A program made the position numbers and the translations under genes. From the NCBI RefSeq assembly GCF_009857595.1, contig NZ_WWCU01000046.1, forward strand, positions 1 through 42,944: a stretch of DNA of 42,944 nucleotides. The letters are read 5' to 3'. Source of the stretch: Pseudoduganella aquatica. GTDB lineage: Bacteria; Pseudomonadota; Gammaproteobacteria; Burkholderiales; Burkholderiaceae_D. Below are positions 33,364 through 40,253 of the stretch, piece after piece. The notes below the pieces were generated by a model. The model saw only the letters and a program-made list of their open reading frames with translations. It did no database searches and was not told where the DNA came from. Within the stretch, counting starts at the first letter, position 1. The number at the start of each line of letters is the position of its first letter.

Positions 33364-34011
33364 ATGCTTATCATCACCATCAAACAGGGCAAGGAAAAGA
33401 GCTTGCTGGCCGGCGACCCCTGGATCTATCCGACCGCCATCGAGCGCGTCGAAGGCCGTCCACAGGAAAAAGGCAAGGCCGGCGCCACCGCCACCGTGCA
33501 GTCGTCGTCGCGCAAATTCCTGGCGCGGGCCGCCTACAACGCGCACGCCAAGCAGATCAGCGCCCGCGTCTGGACCTTCCGTGAAGACGAGCCGGTCGAC
33601 CACGCTATGATGAAGCGCCGCGTCAAAGCCGCCATCGCCAAGCGGGCCGCCGCCGTTGCCAAGCTCGGACCGGAAGACCTGATGCAGCTGATTAACGCCG
33701 AAGAAGACGGCCTGCCCGGCCTGGTGGTGGACTATTACGGCGGCGCGGCCGGCTTTTTGCTGTGCAGCTTCCAGTCCGGCGCCGCCGACGCCTGGAAAGT
33801 GCCCATCGTGCAGGCCTTGCTGGCCGAAACCGGCTGCCCCAATGTGTTCCAGCGCGCCGACGAAGACCTGCGCAAGGGCGAGGGCCTGCAGGTGTTTACG
33901 CGCGAACTGGCCGGCGTTCCACCACCGCCCAAGTCGGTTGTCAACAAGAGTGGCGTAAAGGTCTACATGGACCTGAAAACAGGCTTTGAATTCCCCAAGC
34001 GTCCCGTATAA
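33364..34011 (+). CDS. RlmI-like protein lacking the methyltransferase domain
   Basis: 215 residues, against about 396 for RlmI (23S rRNA m5C1962 methyltransferase). It keeps the PUA domain (LAGDPWIYPTAIERVEG, LARAAYNAHAKQISARVWTF) and the following EEHG/RNA-recognition part (GLPGLVVDYYG, VFQRADEDLRKGEGL, SGVKVYMDLKTGF), then stops where the SAM-binding domain with its catalytic cysteines should start. Nothing in the 40 bases before the next gene restores it in any frame, so the second half is deleted, not frameshifted. The ORF itself is clean and could be a stable RNA-binding protein or a decaying remnant. A full rlmI may exist elsewhere. Confidence 0.8.
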   Translation: MLIITIKQGKEKSLLAGDPWIYPTAIERVEGRPQEKGKAGATATVQSSSRKFLARAAYNAHAKQISARVWTFREDEPVDHAMMKRRVKAAIAKRAAAVAKLGPEDLMQLINAEEDGLPGLVVDYYGGAAGFLLCSFQSGAADAWKVPIVQALLAETGCPNVFQRADEDLRKGEGLQVFTRELAGVPPPPKSVVNKSGVKVYMDLKTGFEFPKRPV

Positions 34012-34012
34012 T
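34007..34012 (+). promoter_or_regulatory. -10 element for the PilT-like gene
   Basis: TATAAT overlaps the TAA stop of the RlmI-like gene. TTTGAA at 33985-33990 is a possible -35 with a 16-bp spacer. Start near 34019 leaves a 33-nt leader containing CGGAGAG before ATG 34052. Confidence 0.6.
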
Positions 34013-34051
34013 CTTTCCAGGCGACATTTATTACCCGGAGAGTAGAGTACG

Positions 34052-35167
34052 ATGGACAACCACCAGTCTTCGCAGATCCGCACCCTCAGCTATGAAGAAA
34101 ACGAAGACCATCCGGTCTTCGGCACCCTGGTCGAGCAGATCCTGCATCTGCTCAATTCCAGGCTGAGCTTCAGCGACATCCTGATCCACCAGAACAGCCC
34201 CTTGCTGTTGCGCCAGCCCAAAGGCCTGGTGGCGGTGACGGATTCGCCCATTACGCGCGAGGAGCTGGAGGAATTCTTCGAAGTGGTGGAACCAAACTGG
34301 CGCGAGCGCATCCAGGACCGCGCTTTCGACCGCTCCATCGACCTGCACACGGCGCGCATCCGCGCCAACTGCTTCACCTTCCAGGGCAAGAAACGGCTGG
34401 GCTGCGTGATCCGCCGCTTCCCCAAGGAACCGCATGCGATGGCGCAGTTGGGCCTGCGCGCCAACGAGCAGAAATTCTCCAAGCTGACCAGCGGCCTGGT
34501 GCTCATCATCGGCGACACCTGCCAGGGCAAGTCCACCACCATCGCGTCCATGCTGGACGAGATCAACAAGACCCGATCCGGCCACATCATCACCATTGAA
34601 GACCCGGTGGAAACGCTGATACCGCAGCGCCGCTGCATCGTCACCCAGCGCGAAGTGGGCTTCGACGGCGACGTGGAAAGCTTCTACCTGGGCGCGCTGG
34701 ACGCGCTGCGCGAGCGGCCGGACGTGATCGTCATCGGCGAGATCCGCGACGCGCAGACGGCGCAGGAAGCGCTGGCGCTGGCCGAATCCGGCCCGCTGGT
34801 GCTGGCCACGCTGCACGCGCGCTCCACCGAGCTGGGCCTGCAGAAGATGCTGCGCATGCTGGGCAACAGCGAGCCGCAGCAGCAGGCGCTGGCGCACGCG
34901 CTGCGCGGCGTGCTGTGCCAGGCGCTGCTGCCGTCGGTGGAGGGCAACCGCTACCACCTGGCCACGGAATGCCTGACCATGAACCCGGAAGTGGCGCGTC
35001 TGATCGAGAACGGCAGCATCAACGCCATCCGCGACTGGATGGAAACCAAGGGCGGCGAAGGCTGCCACACCATGAACGCCGCGCTGCGCGTGCTGCTGGG
35101 CGAGGGCAAGATCGCGGCCGAGGATGCGCGCAACGCCACCACCGACCGCCTCGGTTTGGCCGTGTAG
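34052..35167 (+). CDS. PilT/PilU-like secretion ATPase
   Basis: 371 residues. Hexameric GspE-superfamily ATPase of the pilus-retraction branch: N-terminal PAS-like part (FSDILIHQNSPLLLR, DRSIDL), Walker A GDTCQGKST (154-162), Asp box ITIEDPVE, Walker B VIVIGEIRDAQTA and His box LVLATLHARST. Walker A keeps GxxxxGKS/T but reads DTCQ instead of the usual PTGS. PilU-like proteins help PilT under load. No other pilus gene is in the window, so it stands alone here. Ends before a palindromic repeat shared with a convergent cytochrome operon. Confidence 0.9.
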   Translation: MDNHQSSQIRTLSYEENEDHPVFGTLVEQILHLLNSRLSFSDILIHQNSPLLLRQPKGLVAVTDSPITREELEEFFEVVEPNWRERIQDRAFDRSIDLHTARIRANCFTFQGKKRLGCVIRRFPKEPHAMAQLGLRANEQKFSKLTSGLVLIIGDTCQGKSTTIASMLDEINKTRSGHIITIEDPVETLIPQRRCIVTQREVGFDGDVESFYLGALDALRERPDVIVIGEIRDAQTAQEALALAESGPLVLATLHARSTELGLQKMLRMLGNSEPQQQALAHALRGVLCQALLPSVEGNRYHLATECLTMNPEVARLIENGSINAIRDWMETKGGEGCHTMNAALRVLLGEGKIAAEDARNATTDRLGLAV

Positions 35168-35196
35168 CGGGCCAGTGCAGCCCCTATGCCACGCAG

Positions 35197-35226
35197 GGCG
35201 GGTTAGCGCGGAGCGCGTAACCCGCC
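35197..35226 (-). repeat. Dispersed palindromic element, copy 2
   Basis: Arms GGCGGGTTA and TAACCCGCC around an inner GCGC/GCGC stem, between the convergent PilT-like and cytochrome genes. Read on the minus strand it continues CCCT like copies at 4035 and 42794. It probably serves as a two-way transcript end. Confidence 0.8.
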
Positions 35227-35233
35227 ATGCCGG

Positions 35234-36508
35234 CTAGTCCAGCGGCACGGTGCGATAGCGGTTCACATCGTTGCCGTTCACCGGCGGCGCGTTGTTGCCC
35301 CATTCGCTGCGCAGATAGGACACCACGGCCGCCACCTCCACGTCGTTAAGCTTGTGGCTGAACGGCGGCATGCCGTAGGGGCGCGGGTTGCCCGTCGTGC
35401 CGGGCGCGAAACCACCATTGAGCACGATGCGTATCGGATTGACCGCCTCGTCCATCAGCAGCGCGCGGTTGCCCGCCAGCGGCGGATAGTGCGGCGGCAG
35501 TCCTTTGCCCGTCACACCGTGGCACTCCACGCAATGCGCCGTGTACAGCCGCGCCCCCGCTTCCAGCTGGGCGCGCGCTTCCGGCGCCTGGCTGCGCTCG
35601 TAGCGCTCGGCCGCCTCCTTGCGCGGCAGCGTCTTCAGGTACACCGCCATGGCCTTCACATCGCCGTCGCTCAGGTGCTGCAGGCTTTCGCGCACCACCT
35701 CGGCCATCGGCCCGAAGACGGTCGCGCGCGGCGACACGCCCGTCTTCAGCAACTGTTCCACATCCTGCTGTGCCCACTCGCCCAGGCCCGCTTCGCGATC
35801 CGAAGTCAGCGACGGCGCGTACCATCCCAGCACCGGTATCAGCCCGCCCGACAGGCCGTCGGCGGAGGCGCCCAGCGCGTTGCGCGTGCTGTGGCAGGCG
35901 CTGCAATGGCCCAGTCCCTGCACCAGGTAAGCGCCCCGGTTCCAGTCGGCGCTCTGGGCGCTGTCGGTGCGGAAGGCGGCAGGGCGGAAGTACAGCGCGC
36001 GCCAGAACGCCAGGCCGAGCTGCTGGTTGTAGGGGAAGCGCAGCTGGTGCGGCTGGTTGGCTTGCTTCACCGGCGGCAAGCTCTGGAAGTAGGCGAACAG
36101 CGCGTCCGCATCGTCGCGCGTAATATGGGTGTAGCTGGTGTAGGGGAAGGCCGGGTACAGCATGCGGCCGCCGCGCGACTTGCCGTTGTGGAGCGCGCGC
36201 CAGAAGTCGTCCGCATTCCACTGGCCGATGCCGGTTTCCCGGTCGGGGGTGATGTTGGGTGAGATCACGCTGCCGAACGGCGTTTGCAGCGCGCGGCCGC
36301 CCGCGTAAGGCGCGCCGCCGCGCGGCGTGTGGCAGGCCATGCAGTCGCCCGCCTTGGCCAGGTAGGCGCCGCGCGCCACGCGCTCGGCTTGCGGCAGGGA
36401 GGCGGTCCTGCTCAGCGCCGGCAGCGGGTCGTCGGCCGGATACAGCATGAAGCCGGCGCCGGCCGCCAGCGCCAGTGCAGCGATGGCAATGATGGGCATC
36501 TTCTTCAT
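35234..36508 (-). CDS. Triheme cytochrome c, dehydrogenase-subunit type
   Basis: 424 residues. An N-terminal signal or anchor helix (residues 5-22) leads three cytochrome c domains with CxxCH at C56-H60 (CMACH), C202-H206 (CSACH) and C326-H330 (CVECH). Length and layout match the membrane cytochrome subunit of alcohol, gluconate and sorbitol dehydrogenases (GAYLAKAGDCMACHT, GAYLVQGLGHCSACHS). It would pass electrons from a periplasmic dehydrogenase to quinone. No dehydrogenase gene is adjacent. Its ATG overlaps the stop of the upstream diheme cytochrome gene by 4 bases (ATGA). Confidence 0.94.
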   Translation of the reverse strand: MKKMPIIAIAALALAAGAGFMLYPADDPLPALSRTASLPQAERVARGAYLAKAGDCMACHTPRGGAPYAGGRALQTPFGSVISPNITPDRETGIGQWNADDFWRALHNGKSRGGRMLYPAFPYTSYTHITRDDADALFAYFQSLPPVKQANQPHQLRFPYNQQLGLAFWRALYFRPAAFRTDSAQSADWNRGAYLVQGLGHCSACHSTRNALGASADGLSGGLIPVLGWYAPSLTSDREAGLGEWAQQDVEQLLKTGVSPRATVFGPMAEVVRESLQHLSDGDVKAMAVYLKTLPRKEAAERYERSQAPEARAQLEAGARLYTAHCVECHGVTGKGLPPHYPPLAGNRALLMDEAVNPIRIVLNGGFAPGTTGNPRPYGMPPFSHKLNDVEVAAVVSYLRSEWGNNAPPVNGNDVNRYRTVPLD

Positions 36509-37242
36509 GGCTTGGCCTCCGCAGGAACGCTGCCGCAAGCCAGCGGCAGCGGCAGGGCGATGGATGCGGCCGGGCGGGCGTCGGCGTCGGCCGGCTGCGA
36601 GGCCAGCCAGCCGGAGACGGCGGCCACGTCGGCGTCCGGCAGGCGCGCCGTGATCTCGGCCATGCAGTCGGGCGCGTGGGCGCGGCGCATCTTGTTGCGC
36701 CAGGCGCCGAACTGCGCATTGATGTAATCGCGCGGCAGGCCGAGCAGCCCCGGAATGGCGGGCGCCACGCCGGTCAGCTGCTGGCCGTGGCAGGCCATGC
36801 AGGCCGGCACCTTGAGCGCCGGGTCGCCCTGCTGCGCCAGTACGCGGCCGCGCTCCAGCATGGCCGGCGTTGCCGCGTTCGGCGCGGGCGCGGGGTAGGG
36901 CGGATGCAGCTCGGAGAAGTACTGGGCGATCTCGCGCAGATAGGCGTCCGGCAGATGGTCGACCATATACGTCATCATGGGATACTTGCGGCGGCCTTCG
37001 CGGAAGTTGACCAGCTGGTTGTACAGATAGCCGGCCGGCTTGCCCGCGATGCGGGGGAAGTAGGCGTCGCTGCGTTCCTTGGCCGCGTGGCAGGCGGTGC
37101 AGGCGGCCACGCGCTGTTCCAGCGTGTCGGGCAGGGCTTTCAACGCCGCTGGAGTTGCAGGAGCTGCACCTGCGCGGGTTGCGGCGGCCAGGCCGCAGGC
37201 CAGCAGCGCAGCGGCGCAGACTTTCGATAGGGTGGTAGGCAT
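36505..37242 (-). CDS. Diheme cytochrome c (c4-like)
   Basis: 245 residues with a signal peptide of about 26 residues (ending AGA/AP). Two CxxCH sites: C48-H52 (CTACH) and C148-H152 (CMACH), each in a c4-type domain with FPRIAGKPAGYLYNQLVNF and a MTYMV methionine ligand region. Likely a periplasmic electron carrier. First gene of a two-gene operon with the triheme protein and divergent from a MocR-type regulator. Confidence 0.93.
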   Translation of the reverse strand: MPTTLSKVCAAALLACGLAAATRAGAAPATPAALKALPDTLEQRVAACTACHAAKERSDAYFPRIAGKPAGYLYNQLVNFREGRRKYPMMTYMVDHLPDAYLREIAQYFSELHPPYPAPAPNAATPAMLERGRVLAQQGDPALKVPACMACHGQQLTGVAPAIPGLLGLPRDYINAQFGAWRNKMRRAHAPDCMAEITARLPDADVAAVSGWLASQPADADARPAASIALPLPLACGSVPAEAKP

Positions 37243-37345
37243 GGCTGTCCCGTTAAAATAGCTTTTGGATGGGAATCAGGGGACAGGATACGCCTGAGTT
37301 GCCAAGTTTGACAGGCTCAGATTCGCAATAAAACCAAGGATCAGA

Positions 37346-38764
37346 TTGAAACTGTACGAAGCGCTGGCGCAGGAAATCGAGGACATGGTGGCGCAGCAGG
37401 TGCTGCGGCCGGGCGAGCGGCTGCCGTCGGTGCGTCAGCAGCACGCGCGGCGCGGCGCCAGTCCCAGCACGGTGTTCCAGGCCTACTACCTGCTGGAGGC
37501 GCGCGGCGTGATCGAATCGCGGCCGCGCTCGGGCTACTACGTGGCGCCGGGCCGCGCGCCGACGGCCGCTCCCGAACCGGAACCCTCGCGGCCGGACGGC
37601 GCGCCGCGCAGCGTCGACGTCAGCGAACTGGTGTTCGGCGTGCTGGAGGCGGCCCGCTCGCGCCGGGTGGTGCCGTTCGGCTCCGCCTTCCCCAGCCCGG
37701 AGCTGTTCCCCTTGCCCAAGCTGGCGCGCGCGCTGGCCTCCAGCACGCGCCGGCTGGACCCGTGGAGCACGGTGGCGGACCTGGGCGCCGGCAACGGCGA
37801 GCTGCGGCGCCAGATCGCGCTGCGCTACCAGCTCGACGGCGCGGCGGTGGCGGCGGACGACATTGTGGTCACCAATGGCGCGCTGGAGGCACTGAACCTG
37901 TGCCTGCAGGCGGTGGCGCGGCCGGGCGACACGGTGCTGGTGGAGTCGCCCAGTTTCTATGCGGCCTTGCAGGCGCTGGAGCGGCTGGAGCTGAAGGCGG
38001 TGGAGGTGGCCACGCATCCGCGCGAAGGAATGGAGCTGGGCGCGCTGGCCGCAGCGCTGGAGCGCCACCGTCCCGCAGCGTGCTGGCTGATGACCAGCTT
38101 CCAGAACCCGCTTGGCAGCCTGATGGCGCCGGATAAAAAGCAGGCGCTGGTGGGCCTGCTGGCGGCGCACGGCGTGCCGCTGATCGAGGACGATGTTTAT
38201 GGCGAGCTGTATTTCGGCGCGCGCCGTCCCGCGCTGGCCAAGCGCTACGACGCGCCCGGCGCGCAGGGCCTGGTTCTGCACTGCAGTTCGTTTTCAAAAT
38301 GCCTGGCGCCGGGTTTCCGCGTGGGCTGGGCGGCGCCGGGGCGCTACGCGCGGGCGGTCGAGCGGCTCAAGCTGACCACCAGCCTGGCTGCCGCCATGCC
38401 GTCGCAGCTGGCGCTGGCCGAATACCTGGGGCAGGGCGGCTACGACCGCCATCTGCGCCAGCTGCGCGCCGCGCTGATGGGCCAGCAGGCGCAGATGCTT
38501 GCCGCGCTGGCCGAGCACTTCCCGCCCGGCACGCGCGTGACGCATCCGGAGGGCGGCTATTTTCTGTGGGTGGTGCTGCCCGAGGGCGCGGATGCGCTGG
38601 CCTTGCATGCGGCGGCGCTGGAGCGCGGCATCAGCATCGCGCCGGGGCCGATGTTCTCGGCCAAGCGCGAATTCCGCAATTGCCTGCGATTGAATTATGG
38701 GCATCCGTGGAGCACGGAACATGCGGCCGCCATCGCCACGCTTGGGGAGCTGATACGCGGGTAG
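37346..38764 (+). CDS. MocR-family regulator (GntR HTH fused to aminotransferase)
   Basis: 472 residues from a TTG start at 37346, with AAGGA at 37336-37340 and no ATG or GTG that keeps the whole HTH. Residues 1-66 are a GntR winged HTH (LYEALAQEIEDMVAQQ, PGERLPSVRQQ, YYLLEARGVIESRPRSGYYV). The rest is a fold-type I aminotransferase with TNGALEALNL, SFQNPLGSLM, EDDVYGEL and the PLP lysine K318 in SSFSKCLAPGFRVGW. MocR proteins use PLP as sensor. Divergent from the cytochrome operon over 103 bp, so it may control that operon. Confidence 0.92.
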   Translation: MKLYEALAQEIEDMVAQQVLRPGERLPSVRQQHARRGASPSTVFQAYYLLEARGVIESRPRSGYYVAPGRAPTAAPEPEPSRPDGAPRSVDVSELVFGVLEAARSRRVVPFGSAFPSPELFPLPKLARALASSTRRLDPWSTVADLGAGNGELRRQIALRYQLDGAAVAADDIVVTNGALEALNLCLQAVARPGDTVLVESPSFYAALQALERLELKAVEVATHPREGMELGALAAALERHRPAACWLMTSFQNPLGSLMAPDKKQALVGLLAAHGVPLIEDDVYGELYFGARRPALAKRYDAPGAQGLVLHCSSFSKCLAPGFRVGWAAPGRYARAVERLKLTTSLAAAMPSQLALAEYLGQGGYDRHLRQLRAALMGQQAQMLAALAEHFPPGTRVTHPEGGYFLWVVLPEGADALALHAAALERGISIAPGPMFSAKREFRNCLRLNYGHPWSTEHAAAIATLGELIRG

Positions 38765-38771
38765 TATCGCC

Positions 38772-39452
38772 CTACACTTCCTGTGCGGGTGCGCGGGGAC
38801 GGGGCGGGCGGCGCTGCTTGGCCGGGCGCTGCGGCGGCAGTGCGTTGCCGGCGGCGATCCAGTGGCGGTACACGCGCAGCGCCACCTGGGCGTCGTCGGC
38901 CGCGTACAGGATCTGGCGTTCGCTGAGGCGGGCGCTGGCCCAGTTGGTGGTGGAAATCTTCTTGGACTTTTGCAGTTTCTGGCCAAAGAACTTGGCCACC
39001 GCGCTTTTCGCGCCCAGGTCATTGCGCTGGCCGCCGCGCAGGGCCACCGACAGATCGACCACGCGCGCCGGCTCGATGCCGAGCTTGGCGCGCAGGCGCC
39101 GCACGTCGTCGGACAGGCCGAAGCCCACTTTCATGGTCAGCTCGGATTCCAGCACCGCCTTCAGCGCGTGCAGGGCGGGCGAGGGCGTGGCGCCGATCTG
39201 GAACAGATAGGCAAGCCGGTCAGTGGCAAGCTGGATCAGGTGCGGGCCGTCGGAACTCTGGCCCTTCTGGAAGGTCGGCTTGGACTCGGTGTCGAAACCC
39301 ACCACGTCGGCCGCCAGCAGGGCAGCCTGCGCTTCTTCCACGTCGGCAGCGGTTTTCACCAGCCGCACTTCAGCCAGCGTAATGCCGATGTACGGGGGGA
39401 GTTCGGGCGCCGGCGCGGCGGCGGTGCTGGCCGGGCCGGCGGTGTCGCTCAT
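38772..39452 (-). CDS. RNase D-like 3'-5' exonuclease (exonuclease domain only)
   Basis: 226 residues. DEDD-type exonuclease domain: VVGFDTESKPTF (Exo I, DxE), VGFGLSDDVRRL (Exo II) and YAADDAQVALRVY (Exo III). E. coli RNase D has 375 residues; the HRDC domains are missing here, a form common in bacteria. Basic C-terminal tail (QRPAKQRRPPRPRAP). Its ATG overlaps the proQ-like stop by one base (TGATG), so both RNA-related genes are translated together. Confidence 0.93.
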   Translation of the reverse strand: MSDTAGPASTAAAPAPELPPYIGITLAEVRLVKTAADVEEAQAALLAADVVGFDTESKPTFQKGQSSDGPHLIQLATDRLAYLFQIGATPSPALHALKAVLESELTMKVGFGLSDDVRRLRAKLGIEPARVVDLSVALRGGQRNDLGAKSAVAKFFGQKLQKSKKISTTNWASARLSERQILYAADDAQVALRVYRHWIAAGNALPPQRPAKQRRPPRPRAPAQEV

Positions 39453-39916
39453 CAGCCTTTTTTGGAGAACTTGGCCGTCAGCTGGGCCAGTTTGTCCTGG
39501 CGCAGGCGGGCCGCTTCTTCGGCGGCGGCAGCTTCGCGCTCGGCCTTCTTGCGGTCGGCTTCCTTCTTCAGGCGTTCTTTCAGGACTTCCTTGGCGTGCT
39601 TGCGGTGCACATCGGTCACTTCGGCGCCGGCCGTGCCGTCCAGGTCGTAGCGCACGGTGGCTTTTTCCATCACGCGCAGATAACGCTGCGAGCCGGTGTG
39701 GATGCCCAGCGCGGTGCGCATGAGCTTTTTGTCGATGCCTGGCAGCTGGGCCAGGATCTGCTTGTCGATGCCGATCGACAGGGGCAAGCAATCGCGGAAT
39801 GGAGGGAATTGCTGCTGCAGCTGCTTCAGCAGGGTGCGGGCGGTCAGCGCCGGCGCGGTTTCCGAAGGGGTAACGGCAGCCGCTGGCTCAGGGGTAAGGC
39901 TAGTGTTCATCGACAT
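39452..39916 (-). CDS. proQ: ProQ/FinO-family RNA chaperone, short form
   Basis: 154 residues from ATG 39916. The FinO domain spans about 27-110 (LLKQLQQQFPPFRDCLPLSIG, LRTALGIHTGSQRYL-type motif seen as TALGIHTGSQRYLRVM), which binds sRNA and mRNA 3' hairpins. A basic coiled tail follows (KERLKKEADRKKAEREAA). The C-terminal Tudor-like domain of E. coli ProQ (232 residues) is missing. A second ATG (39910) and a GTG (39919) are also possible starts; no clear Shine-Dalgarno decides. Confidence 0.92.
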   Translation of the reverse strand: MSMNTSLTPEPAAAVTPSETAPALTARTLLKQLQQQFPPFRDCLPLSIGIDKQILAQLPGIDKKLMRTALGIHTGSQRYLRVMEKATVRYDLDGTAGAEVTDVHRKHAKEVLKERLKKEADRKKAEREAAAAEEAARLRQDKLAQLTAKFSKKG

Positions 39917-40033
39917 CACAGGTTAAGCAAAGAGCCGCCAGCATATCACGCTGGGGAAGGGAGTGCATTGCCAGATCCGCTAAAATGTTATTTCAACCAC
40001 AATTTTGCGCGTGCGCGCCGGCCTGAAACGCGC

Positions 40034-40039
40034 TATAAT
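40034..40039 (+). promoter_or_regulatory. -10 element in the rpoD leader
   Basis: Perfect TATAAT; transcription would begin near 40046. The -35 position (40011-40016) reads GTGCGC, so the promoter may need help or an extended contact. Confidence 0.55.
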
Positions 40040-40053
40040 TGCCGACGCACCAA

Positions 40054-40122
40054 ATGAAGCACGTACTCAGCAGCTCGAAACAGGAAGTGAACATCCCTTG
40101 CCAGCTCCGCACTGATACATAG
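40054..40122 (+). CDS. Possible 22-residue leader peptide upstream of rpoD
   Basis: ATG-to-TAG ORF of 22 codons beginning MKHVLSSSK and ending QLRTDT, starting about 8 bases after the predicted transcription start and ending five bases before the terminator stem. The placement is that of an attenuator leader peptide. There is no Shine-Dalgarno and no run of a single amino-acid codon, so translation is uncertain; the transcript could equally be a non-coding RNA. Confidence 0.3.
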   Translation: MKHVLSSSKQEVNIPCQLRTDT

Positions 40123-40127
40123 TTGCC

Positions 40128-40150
40128 AGCCCGTCAATGCGGGCTTTTTT
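40128..40150 (+). terminator. Intrinsic terminator inside the rpoD leader
   Basis: 6-bp stem AGCCCG / CGGGCT with loop TCAATG followed by TTTTTT. With the TATAAT at 40034 it would end a transcript of about 105 nt. It lies about 100 bases before rpoD on the same strand, so rpoD needs either read-through or a second promoter after 40150. Confidence 0.88.
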
Positions 40151-40253
40151 CATTCCAGCACACCTAAGCGCCATCGGACCCTTGCCGGCCCGGGTGGCAT
40201 TGTTTTCACTACGCGCCGCCGGCCCTTGGGTCTGCTATTGAGAGATATTTGTA

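Larger units (their letters stand above)
39917..40253. promoter_or_regulatory. Intergenic leader region between proQ and rpoD (337 bp)
   Basis: Divergent control region. It holds a TATAAT at 40034-40039, a 22-codon ORF (40054-40122), an 8-base direct repeat TTGCCAGC (40098-40105 and 40123-40130), an intrinsic terminator (40128-40150) and then about 100 bases of GC-rich sequence with several short complementary runs before the rpoD ATG. No tRNA or known riboswitch was recognised. Confidence 0.7.

Noticed and set aside
39917..40253. tRNA or 4.5S RNA gene in the gap before rpoD
   Set aside because: No cloverleaf, CCA-type acceptor pairing or SRP RNA core was found; the only firm structure is an intrinsic terminator.
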